Assembly: GCA_003996215.1 (NCBI GenBank)
Contig: QJPP01000283.1
Span: 836,501 to 900,500, forward strand
Length of the DNA stretch: 64,000 nucleotides
Direction of reading: 5' to 3'
DNA from: Jaltomata sinuosa
Taxonomy: Eukaryota; Streptophyta; Magnoliopsida; Solanales; Solanaceae
In this document: piece after piece, positions 12,532-23,139 of the stretch
Layout of the letters: every line of letters begins with the position of its first letter
Numbering within the stretch: the stretch's first letter is position 1
Made by a program: the position numbers and the translations under genes
The notes under the pieces: model-generated
Told to the model about the DNA's origin: nothing
Database searches by the model: none
The model's input: the letters and a program-made list of their open reading frames with translations, nothing else

Positions 12532-13619
12532 ACCTATTCTAAAGATAATTTGGCAGGTTGAAATAACGTGACCCTAGAATTTAGAATAAATGGCATGCCT
12601 AGTTCCTCAGCTACTAAATTCAGTAAAAATATATATATTTCGACTAGTGTCATGCTATATTTTAAGGAATATATTTTCACCTATGTATGAGCATTAGTAT
12701 ATGATTTTTGGAGTGGTATTTAGCACTAAGTAGACAAGGGTTTCAGATAACCCATGTTCAAAACTATGTTGTCAGTGTATGATAATAGGGTCTTTGTTAG
12801 TTGAGAGCATCACCTCTAGCCCAATGGTCTTATGATAGTGGTTTCACTCTAAACATGGTCGTATACTCCGACAAGGTATAGGACAGCTCTGCAAACTAGG
12901 GTCACGAAATTGGATTCCATGTAGCTCACATGGTGTATGTCGGTTGTAAAAAACTCTCCACAGAAATGATTTTAAGTATGATATTTGCTTATGACTTCTA
13001 GTTTTCAAGTTTAGATATGCTATTTTACAACTCATGTTTTCATTTATGAAAATACTTTGGGTCACCGCATTTCAGATTTTGTTACCATTAAGTACCTTCA
13101 GTTTATACATGTTTTTAGTATATTTTATATCATGACATATGCATATCGCATATGTTCAGTACATTCAATAGTACTGACCGAATACTCTTTGTGTTGAATC
13201 CTTTATGATGTAGATTCAGGCACTCATTCTCAGACTCATGGCTAAATAACAATAGGACTTCCAGTCAGATTGGTGAGTCCTCATTATTCGAGGACTTATT
13301 TTTTATGAGTTTTAGTTTGCTTAGTTCATTTCAGAGTTTGTTTCAGCACTTAGAGTTAGTTGGGGATCTTGTCCCATCCACTCATCTTATTAGTATTAGA
13401 GGATTTCATACATAGTTAGACAATTAGTATTTTAATTCAGTTTCTCACTTTCAGGCTTATATTTATATCAAAACAGTTAGCTTATTACATTTAGTTAAGA
13501 TTCCACTTAGTATGTATGTTGCTTATGGTTAAGGTTATGCTAGTGACAAGGGTTAGCTTGGAATCACATTTGGTCTCGAGTCCTATGTTACTTCCAGGGT
13601 ATAGTCTTGGGTCGTGACA
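12532..13619 (+). repeat. Degraded LTR, right piece
   Basis: Continuation of the LTR split at 1101. The last 300 bases parallel the ends of the LTRs at 35755 and 59307: 'attagtattagaggatttcatacatagttag' style text, 'ggttagcttggaatcac...ggtctcgag', then a terminal GGGTCGTGACA at 13609-13619. No primer binding site follows, so this is either a solo LTR or a 3' LTR. No matching duplication could be found because the left border is lost. Confidence 0.5.
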
Positions 13620-15150
13620 TTATGGGAGTGTGTCATAGTATTAGTGATAATGAAATAAAATAACAAAAATGAAAAATTACAAAAAGATTTTTTTAGTTTT
13701 TAGTTTCTTTAGTTTTTCTTTAGTTCTTTAATGACACATCATTCCACCTTTTGATATTTCTTCCCCTAAGTTATTTTTTGGATTGGGTGCCCATTGAACC
13801 GGGGAAATTTTAATTTTTTTTAGTTATTTTAGTTTTATTAGTAAAATTAGTTTTTGTTTTTAATCTTAGAAGGTAAGATAGATCCTCAACTTAGGATATC
13901 ACCCCTATAAACAAAAGTTTGTTTTTTTTTGAAACATTTGTGAAAAAATAAAAAGATAACCTTGCTTAAGAGACCAAAGCTCATTTTTATAACTTGTATG
14001 CATATGCTTTATATGAATTTTTTGTGATGTATTAAATAAAAATCTCTACGTGATAGTATACTTGTGTTGAATGTGTACCATGTATATTGTGAGGACTCAG
14101 TTAAATTCTACGTGTTCAATTGGTGTCTATAACTTGCCTTGGGTGTTTTGTGAAGCGGAATAAAGTTAGTCATGTTTAGAAAGTGATAGAGGCATTCTTT
14201 TTATCCTCTCTTGTACATACCCTCGAATGTTATCCATTGTAATCCCTTTTGAGCCTTTAGCCAAATTTCTTTAATAGCCACATATGTAGCCTAATCCACT
14301 TTGTTCTTTGACCATATTTGACCCAAAGAACTCTTGTAGGGAACTAATCTAATGTTAAGTGCTTGAAGAAAGTTTGAAAAAATATGAAGGGAGGTGATGA
14401 ACTTATGAAACTTGAAAAAGAAAAGAAGGTAATTGTGAGCAAAATCAAAGAGTGTAGCATGGGAAATAAGAAAAGAAAGAAAAAGTGTAACACAAAAAGA
14501 GAATCTGTGCGAAATATTAAGTAAGCTCAATAAAAAGCAAAGAAGAAAGGGGTAGAATAAAAGAAGAGTGAAAGAAGTAGCTAAGAGAAGTCGAAAGTGC
14601 TAAATTGTGAAAAAAGTAATGTATTAAAAGTTCCTAGGGAGTATTAGTCACTATTTTATCCAAAATATTCCTACCCATCCCGTAGCCTACATTGCAACTA
14701 AATGAGGACCTACATGATCCTAGATATGAACTTTCTTTAATTAATAGAGCAAGTACACTAAAGGCAAACTTATGGCTAACCTTTTATCATATATGAATTT
14801 TCTTTGTGAGCGTAAGAGATTGATGTATGCTCGTATTTTAATACTATTCTAGAAGTGAGAGGGAATTTCTTTGATGAGAGGGTACATGTTTAGTACAATA
14901 TGCTTAGACGTTGGATCTTCTATGTTGTGATTTTCAGCTTTCATGCATACTTACTTAAGTCTGTTCTTGAGGTTAGGGTGTCTTGAGTAGGTTGCAATGA
15001 GTTTAACTTAAAGAAAAAGCACAACATGAAGAGAAACTTGATGTTTATAGTAGGTGTGTTCTGAAATTGAGTGAACTAGTTTTGATTTGAATGGATTGAA
15101 ATAATGGTAGAGCTTACTCAAAGATGAGCAATATTTTAAGTGTGGGGTCT
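13620..15150 (+). other. 3' non-coding region of an Athila/Tat-like element
   Basis: A/T-rich with purine-rich runs (for example 14396-14600) and no supported coding frame. The closing text before 15151 (ATTTTAAGTGTGGGGTCT) has the same build as the polypurine tract of the Athila-type element at 52914-52926, and an LTR-like start TGATGTGAGG follows directly. This suggests the 3' untranslated part of a second Athila/Tat-like element. Its coding part is not in the window. Confidence 0.45.
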
Positions 15151-15994
15151 TGATGTGAGGCTAAAAGTAGTGATTTTATGTTATAGATTGCCTCATATTT
15201 CACTTGTTTTAAGATGCTTTTGAGCTTACTTTATATGAAATACGCTTATGTAGCTTATCTTTATGTGAAGGTTGAAAGATGTAGGATTTCACATATATTT
15301 GGAGCATAATGAGGCGATTTTGGAGCTTTGATGTCTAACTAGGAGTTAAGGCAGATGATCTAAAGTATGTCCATGGTTAGGATATCAAGGCATGAGCTTA
15401 ACAGAGGAGAAATGGTAAAAAGGGCAAAAATGCACTATGAAAAGTCCCTGGGTGCCGCCCCAGGCGCCCCCATAGTGCACTGGAGCAGAAGCTCAAACAG
15501 GACTGCCAAATCACACTATGGTACCGCCCAGGGCGCTGCATAGGGGGAGGCCACAGGCCCTATTTTGCCTAGTTCGGAGGCTTGGCCAAATCTACCTAGA
15601 ACCAACTTGAAACCCTTCTAAACCCTACATATACTACTTTTTTTAGATTTTTAGTATCATCAAAATATCATTAACATAGAAGAGCTACAGGAACACAAAG
15701 AAGCAATTTTAGGGGAGAAAACTCGCAGGGACAAAGATCTAAGGCTTTTTACCTAGGTTTTTCTTTTCCTTTTGCTTTGTATCATTGAATATTTTCTTAT
15801 TCATAAATTATTGTATTTGTAATTAGTTTATGAGGAGCTAAAATCATAGTATCTAGGGTTGTGGTTAAAGACATGAAAGTTATGGTTTGAATATCATATT
15901 GTTTGGTTTGATTTTCATTATTTTATTGAGTTATTTATCTTCTCTTGGTCTTAACTATTTGGAAGCTTGACAACCTATCAAACACTATCTATGG
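15151..15994 (+). repeat. LTR start of an Athila/Tat-like element, truncated
   Basis: Starts TGATGTGAGG right after a G-rich purine tract. It carries a GC-rich imperfect inverted-repeat block at about 15447-15560 ('gccgccccaggcgcccc', 'taccgcccagggcgctg'). The LTR is cut near 15990, where an integrase relic of another element begins, so no LTR end is visible. The window's first 397 bases could be the tail of such an LTR, but this is untested. Confidence 0.45.
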
Positions 15995-16001
15995 CATATA
16001 G

Positions 16002-16450
16002 TTTATGGTAGGAGATAGGGTGTTCCTTCATGTGTCACCTATGAAGGGCGTGATAAGGTTCAGGAGGAAGGTCAAGCTTAGCCCTATGTTTACTGGCCAT
16101 TTTGAGATCCTAGGATGGGTTGGAGAGGTAACTCATGAGTTAGCCTTGCCTTCTGCTCTTTATGGTTTTCGTCCTATTTTCCAGGTTTCTATGCTGAGCC
16201 AATATGTTCAGGATGAGTCTTACGTGCTTCAGTAGGATTCGATTTAGTTAGAAGAGACTTTGGCTTTTGAGGAGGAGCGTGTTGTTATTCTAGATATGCA
16301 GGTTAGAAATTTGAGGTATAAGGAGATTCCGCCAGTTACGATTCAGTGGAGGCATTATCTAGTAGAGGAGGCTACCTTGGAGATCAAGCTCGACATGTGG
16401 ACAAGATACCCTCACCTTTTCGAGCATTCAGGTACCTTCTGTTCTTTATC
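16002..16450 (+). pseudogene. pol: Ty3/gypsy integrase C-terminus with chromodomain-like tail, fragment
   Basis: One frame reads MVGDRVFLHVSPMKG..., then KLSPMFTGHFEILGWVGEV (the GPY/F-type module of gypsy integrases, here TGHF), ALPSALYG, VSMLSQYVQDESYVL, and after stops at 16233 (TAG) and 16245 (TAG) continues EEERVVILDMQVRNLRYKEIPPV...QWRHYLVEEATLE, ending near HLFEHSGTF at about 16437. The WRH-xxx-EEATWE-like text is the conserved tail of Tekay/Del-type chromovirus integrases, thought to help target chromatin. Only this C-terminal part remains; everything upstream is missing at about 16000. The homologous part of the 1102-12526 element is not recognisable, so this fragment gives the best lineage clue for the related LTRs. 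Confidence 0.8.
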
Positions 16451-16484
16451 ATTCAAGGGCAGAAGTCCTTTTAGTAATGGATTT

Positions 16485-17990
16485 TGGAATGAACCTCGTG
16501 GTCATTTTTCCTTTTTTGTGCATTTTTTCTATTTTGACTCTTCCCATAGCTTTTACACTGCTTGATAGGGTTGCACACATTTTGAGGTATTTGGTCTGGT
16601 CTTAGAATAGCTTTTCTATTTTTGAATACTTAAAGTTGAAATATTTAACTTTGGTCAATATTCTTAGTAAACAAGCTCGGAAGAGAAATTTGTTAGCACC
16701 GTTATTTCTGAAATGTAGACTTTGGGCTAGTAGGACTTTTTGTTCGGGTCTTGAAACTTTCAGGCTTGTTTTGGGTACTTGGGTTGTTTTAGAAAAAATT
16801 AGAAAAGTGGTAAATTTGGTCAACATTTCATTATGATGACCTCTTTTAGTCATTTTGATAATTTTGTTGAGTCTGGAATGTCATTTTCAGTTGGGTAGCA
16901 TAATTGGTTTGTGTTCATGGGATTCTGAATGAATCCCAAGGGTCTATTCAGAGTGTTTTTGTCTTAGGGAATGTTGTAGGTTTTTTTATTGTTGGTGTAT
17001 GGTCACTTTACCTTTCCCGTTCACGGGGGAATGGCCGCGTTCACGGTGGGTCCACCGCATTTGCAAAGAAGGATTGTTGGGACCCGATTTTATTTCCTCT
17101 TTGAATTCGCGAGGAGAGAACTATGCCCGTGAGCTCACATTTGCGGTCGGTTCCCCGCATTCATGGAGAAAGATTCCTGGAGTATATATTTTTCAACTTT
17201 GGTTTTTCCACCATTTTAACTCAAAATATCCATTTCTTGAGCTTAGGAGATGAATTTTGAAGCGCTATTCTCCTAAATCTATTCTGGGTAAGTTCCTTGC
17301 ATTCCCTCGCGCTATTTCTGCTAGTATTTTGCGTATATCAATTCTTAATTCTCATAAATTCATAGTTAAATTCTTGAAAAACACCATTGATCATTGTGAG
17401 CTTTTGAAACTGTTTTGAGCCCCGAAATAATTCCCATTGGCACCCAACTTTTGGACATGGGTTTACGACCCTACAGGTAGCATAATTGTGATTTTTAACT
17501 CTATTTTCATCAATAGGCTCTGAGGGTCAAATTTTGACCCGATTTGTGGCATAAATTCCAAAATAATGATATAGGTTTTGTTATTCCTGTATTGATGTGT
17601 AGATTGTATCTGTAATAGAGCAATAGTAATCCAAGGTGCTGCAAAAAGGGAAGGCTCTCGAGTGACAGTTCGTAGTTATCATTCAGCTTCGAGGTAGGTT
17701 ACAGTTTCTTTTTTTTAGACTTAGCTCAGTTAGATAGTATATTTTATATGTTTTATGAATGTTAGGGTTAGGTTTTAGGGTAGAATTAGGCTTTAATGCT
17801 TTATATAGCAATATTTACGTATTAGGTATGAACCTTATAAAATATGAAGTGAGCAATCTGTCACAGTGTCATTTATGTAATAGCTGAACTGTTCACGCCA
17901 ATAAGTGAATTGAAGAATGCGGTTGTTTGAATTTTATATAGGTAGGGAAGTTATTTCAAATTGTCCCTAACTTAAAGTGTACTTTCAGGG
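16485..17990 (+). repeat. LTR fragment joined to the integrase relic
   Basis: Starts TGGAATGAACC after 'agaagtccttttagtaatgg', the pre-LTR text of this family. It shares the order of landmarks with the LTRs at 1102 and 18972: a 'gtcaatattcttagtaaac' line near 16660, a second TTGGTCAACATTTC near 16815, a GC-rich inverted-repeat block (17012-17166), a TATATATT box at 17183-17190, and 'cgaggtaggttacag' near 17690. Similarity fades after about 17740; the right limit is uncertain and no LTR end or duplication is visible. Confidence 0.55.
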
Positions 17991-18966
17991 TGGGATCTGC
18001 AAGTTTCTAAATTGAGTTTGGTTAATACCACAAGTTAAGTTAGTTTATAATAGATTAATGGTAGTTGGAATAACTTACTTCACTCTCATTAACCTCTACC
18101 ATGAGACATTATGTATGTCTATAAGTGCATCAAATCTAGGGCATAAAAGCTGTAGAGAGTATATGAGGTAACTAGTTACAAGATCATCAATCCTCACTCT
18201 CTTGTTACTCTGCAGCTGATCCATTTTTCACATTCGTTGACTGAGTTTCTCATCATATGAATATGAAATACACTTTGTCGATCCATTGTTATTTTTTGAT
18301 GAAGTAATAAAATGTTTTAGAAAAGGCATAATGAAGATGCAAAAATTACAGAAAAGGAAAACTGTTGAAACTCGGATACAAAATTATTGGAGTTTAACAA
18401 AGCAAAAACCTGTAAAGACAGTCCAAAAACCCGAAAACCAATACCTTTACTGTATTAGGTACAAGGAGCTAATAATATACATGTAGACATCAACATTGTT
18501 TGCAAGCTTTATCTACTTCTTTAGTGTTTGTATATGATGTTTACAAAGCTTTTATTTGACAATCTGAACTTCCGAATCGTCAAAATTCTGGGGAATCAAT
18601 TAATGATGCATTCAGGATAGTGTTTGGAAAGGAGTAACATGGTCTTATTATAGCCAAAACATGCCTAACTTGATGGTTTCTCTGTTATTAGTCTCTGACA
18701 GACACTTGGTGAGTTTGCTTCCATGAATGCTTAGGTTTTGGGTTTGATATCGCCTCTTCCTTGAATTTTGTTATTGATGGTTTCAATTTTGATTCTTATG
18801 GATATTGATGGTACTTTAAAAAATATTTACTTTTATGTTCACCTTGTTCAATTCTGAAATGATAAAGTTAATCAATTTGAAAAAGTAATTTGGATATATA
18901 TTATGATTACGGAGAAATATAGTTATACCTCTTCTTCGCATTACTTATAACACTACCTGTTTCTAT
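17991..18966. other. Unassigned A/T-rich DNA
   Basis: No repeat shared with the rest of the window, no supported gene. A 66-residue lysine-rich frame at 18286-18486 has no recognisable family. Together with 22454-23139 this is the pre-insertion locus of the solo LTR. Confidence 0.5.
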
Positions 18967-18971
18967 TTTTT
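18967..18971. other. Target-site duplication TTTTT (left)
   Basis: TTTTT before the LTR start TGTGATGACCC, matched by TTTTT at 22449-22453. It is low complexity, so weaker evidence than a mixed pentamer. Confidence 0.55.
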
Positions 18972-21900
18972 TGTGATGACCCTTCTGGTCATCTTCACAT
19001 TTACGCATTTATTGCACTGTTAGAGCCTTCCTGTAGCGGCCCCAGGTCATTCTTAGCTTGTTGGGACCAGTAGTTCGGTGCCCTGGATGTTCGTTTGGTT
19101 GTTTTACCCTTTTTCCAGATTTAGAGCTTAAACTTAGAATATCGTTGACTTTAGTCAATATTCTTAGCTAACGTACTCGGAATTGAATTCGAACAATTTC
19201 GTTAGCTCCGAAGCATTGAGTTTGGACTAGTTGGACCTTTAGTTAAGGCCTGAAAAACTTCCGGTGTGGGTTTTGTGTTATTTTCTTAGGTTTTAGGCCA
19301 TTTAGAGTTGAAAGTGTACTTCGGGTGACTTTCAATGATCGGAGTGTCAGATTCGACATTCGACAATTCCATCAGCTCCGAATTGTTGAGTTTGGGCTTA
19401 GAAGGTGGTTGGTTCGGGTTCCGACTGAGCCAGACTCATTCGAGCCTTTGATTTCCTTTTCATTAGTGTTGACTTGGGTCAAAATTTCTCCAAAACGACC
19501 TCGTATGGAAGTTTCGTTGATTCCGTTGAGTCCGAAATGTCGTTTCCACTCTATTAGCGTTATTGGTTTATGGATATCGGGTTTTGATTGTGCCCAAAAT
19601 GCCCCGGAGAGTTTTCAAAAATTGCAGAAAAATAGTTGAAGGCCAGCCTTCAACGCCAACGGTGCCCAGGCAGCCCGATCGCGCTGGCCTGTGGCAGGCC
19701 TTCAGCGCCGATGGCGCTGGCCATTTTCCAGCAACTGTATATTGCTGAGTGTTCATTTTTCTAGCCACTTCTTCACTACTTTCTCACTCTAAAACTCAAA
19801 TTTCTCTCCACCATTTTGCTCTAAATCAATTCTATGCTTTGGGGACTCAATTGTTCGTGGATTTTCCGGAGTCCTTCAGGTTTTTGGTAAGATTCTTCCT
19901 CCTTGAATTTTTTAAATTCCTCCATTGTTGCTCTTCTTCCAACCTTGGATTTTGTTGTAGGTTCTGCCCTTAAGCTTGTGCATGTTCGTGGGTGCAAAGA
20001 ATTGCTCGTCTTGGCTTAAATTTTGCCCTTTTGGTAAGCAATTCTCGCGAAATTTCAAATTTTTAGTTCTTAAATTCCATTCTTTTAAACCCAACTTTTG
20101 CCGGCTGTTTTGGCGCCCTTCCTTATGCTCAAATTTGGAGCATGCCTTCTTGGAATCATTGGGGTCATTGTGGTTCTTTTTGTTTTTTATTTTAGGTGTG
20201 GGCCCTGCGGGCCTGCTTTTGACCTGGATATCGACCCGGCTACAATTGTAGCAATATGGGTATCGTTAGACTTTTTTTAACATTTTATTCATAAATTTGA
20301 TACTTTGATTCTCATTTGGAGCTTCTCGGAGCAGCTCGGCCCCGGATATCGTCGTTCCCATAACTTGTCATCGGACGATAGGTAGGTTATGGTCTAAAGT
20401 CCTAGACTTAGCATATATCGGGTAAAATTGTACTAGTTGGCATCCTTGGGTTGGGTTATTAGGTTGGTACCACAGACCTTGACAACTTTTCCATTATCCG
20501 TCCCATTTCTTTTCTCTGTTGTGTGTAGTACTCTTATTACTTGATATTATTACACTTGTGGTCCTGTGAGGCCTTGTTGACTCTAGAACATAGATGGTCC
20601 ATTTATTGGGAATGTCCGCGAATCCCGGGCATAGATTTATCCATCTAGGCTGGTTATGCTTGCTGGGTAGCTTCGGGAGCCTGTGTAGGGCCGTTAGGTT
20701 GTTATGAGCTGCTGGGCGGGTATTATATGTTGATCATATCATTTCCATGCATATAAAGAGATTTTCCCACATTTTACTATGGTTTTGGCTTCAGGACTAC
20801 TAGGACTATTTTCCTTAAACTTGCATGGCCCCGGGGGCCCATTTTCGATGAAATTGGATTTGGAAATGATTTGACTTGATACGTGAATCTTCTTGGGGTA
20901 AAAGAAGGTCAAAATATGCTTTTATCATGATTTTTCTACTATTGCCAGACTCAATCGGGTCGGAGTGCTAGCTGAGTTTTATTACTTATTTGAAATGACT
21001 TTAGGCTCAGTTGGGTCAAGCATCTGAGATATTTTATTATTATTTTAGACCCGGTTATGCTCGGGCGCCCTTCGAGGGGTTTTTTGGACATCTTTTCACT
21101 ACTTTATTCCTAGACAGGGTCTAGGCATGCATATTTGAGACTTAGCCATTAGCTTGAACCCAGACTCGATTCTGGAGGACATGTTTTGATTCTGAGTTTT
21201 AGTATGGGGTCCGAGACCTTTATGGACATTGTCGCTCTGAGACTTAGGCTTTGAGCTGCGTGTGCCGTGGGGAGGGTATACGATGGAGTAGAGGTATACG
21301 GGTTGTGTCCTTCTATGAAATCTACCTGCTGGGCCCGATCGGCACCGGGGGAGGTACAACAGAGGTTCTATTTCACCCTGATGTTATCATGCATCATATC
21401 ATTCATTGTTTGAGGTTCCACCCTTGTTTTCTATTTGTTGATTGTACGCTCTGGCAGTATGGGATATTGGAGGGTTTGTTTTCACTTAATTGCATTCCTC
21501 GGTTGTATGGGTGACCGGGGGACTGTAGGTAGACTCTCATTATTTTATTTCAGAATTGTCCTCTATTACGGTTGTAAATATGGAATTTGGGTACTGCTTG
21601 GTTGTTACTTCTAGATTTGACATTGGTATGTTTTGGCTGGTTACTAATTCCTATTTTCTGAGCATGTCTACCTTTATTCTTCTCTTCCATACTTTATTCT
21701 TAAGGTTACTGGTATACCGTCCATTGTTAGAACTTATGGTTATATATACTATTTTTGCGACGATCCCAGGTGTGTCAGTCTTACTTTCACCTGTGCCTGT
21801 TGTGTATATATTCTGCCTGCTAGCCTTGTATGTTATTTTCTGTTGTCTTCCCTCTCGGCTAGTTCATGTGTACCTTTTTGTTGACTTCTGTGACTATTTG

Positions 21901-22448
21901 CTTCTACTCTGTCTGCTATTGCTCTTTTACTTTATATGTGCCGAGTCGGCCTATGATACCTACTAGGTATCTTATGCTTCGTATTTGGTGATCACCCTAC
22001 CCTCTGCATCTTCTGGTGTAGATCCTAGTGTGGGCCATCGCTGATAGAGTGTCGGAGACTCATGCGGGGTGCTATTTTTGGATAATCCAGGCTGAGGGTG
22101 AGCTCTTGGCATTCAGAGCTTGACTTTAGTTTATCCTTGGTGTATTTTGTACTCTTATAGTTTCGGAGATATTATGTATATATTACTTTTTGACCTTTGT
22201 ACTCCTGATGTAGTTCAACTCTTATATGCTATGATACTAGGTCTTTTGGGTTGTTTTAGATTCCTCTTTGTTTATATCTCTCTTGTATCTATTTTCTTTT
22301 CCTTATGCCCTTGCTTCCGCTTATGTATCGACTCTTCTGCTTGAACTGTTAGAAGGTAGCCCATTACTAACCATTCTGGGCTACGGGTATTGGTTCTCCT
22401 ACTGGGGGGTTATAGGTTCCATCATGACCGAGAAATTGGGTCGTGACA
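18972..22448 (+). mobile_element. Solo LTR, related to the 1102 element family
   Basis: 3,477 bases from TGTGATGACCC to GGGTCGTGACA with no internal region, no primer site after it, and a 5-bp TTTTT on both sides. Landmarks follow the LTRs at 1102 and 8857: GTTGACTTTAGTCAA at 19144-19158, a GC-rich inverted-repeat block at 19637-19725, TATATT at 19738-19743, the 'ggacgataggtaggttatgg' line near 20373 and the 'gtcggcctatgatacctact' line near 21946. The sequence differs enough to be another subfamily. Solo LTRs arise by recombination between the two LTRs of one element. The hydrophobic 136-residue frame at 21556-21966 lies in the T-rich tail and is not a gene. Confidence 0.8.
19144..19158. promoter_or_regulatory. 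Inverted TTGAC pair in the solo LTR
   Basis: GTTGACTTTAGTCAA, the same palindrome as at 1274 and 9029 with one end base changed. It is conserved across two LTR subfamilies. Confidence 0.4.
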
Positions 22449-22453
22449 TTTTT
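22449..22453. other. Target-site duplication TTTTT (right)
   Basis: Follows the LTR end GTGACA directly; pairs with 18967-18971. Confidence 0.55.
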
Positions 22454-23139
22454 GCATGAAACTCTAATTATAATCATCATTACCAGCAAGGACTTCTAAC
22501 TAAAACTGTAGTTATGGTGCTTGAAAAGAGATTCAGCTGAGACAAGTGACTGATCTTTTCAAATTAGGTTAATAAAAAGGAATTTAGGAAAAGAGTTGTT
22601 AATTAGTTGTAGAAATATTATCTTTCTGAATGTAACCTCAATCAATAATGTCATTAGCCCATACTCTAGTACCACACATCCTATTGGATTCTATTAGCAA
22701 ATTCTTACGAAATCTAGGCTTTCAGTTGTCGTAAAATAATAATTCTAAAGGAGGAACAATGATTTCTTATTAGTATTTCTTTAATAAGTGAATCAATAAT
22801 ATCTTTTATAGAGGAGGTTAGGTTTGTTTTTATATGATCTCATCATCCTTGCTTTTTGGTGCAAAAATGGTCTGTTTATATGTTATATTTTGGTTTACAT
22901 TAGTAGGTAATAGTCCAACTTTTGTATTAGTTTCCCATCTTTAAAATTTTTCATTCAAATATTTGGAGAAAGCACACAAAAGAGTCCCTGTAAACTTGAT
23001 ATTTGTAAGAAAGTGCACTTTAGTTGAGTGAAACTTGATATTATTTTTAAAGGCAACCTCACTCATCTTCTTAACCATCGGAGGCATGACTAAGAAGGTG
23101 TTGAGTCCCAATGAACTATTGACTATTGAAGATACCAAA
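22454..23139. other. Unassigned A/T-rich DNA
   Basis: No repeat of other window sequence. A 65-residue minus-strand frame at 22941-23138 has no family I recognise, and the LTR at 23140 begins just upstream of it. No supported feature. Confidence 0.5.

Noticed and set aside
18286..18486. Lys-rich 66-residue frame
   Set aside because: Short, no recognisable family, no splice or promoter context; kept only as a note on the unassigned stretch.
21556..21966. 136-residue hydrophobic frame resembling a multi-pass membrane protein
   Set aside because: It lies in the T-rich tail of the solo LTR; T-rich DNA encodes Leu, Phe and Val by default. There is no family motif.
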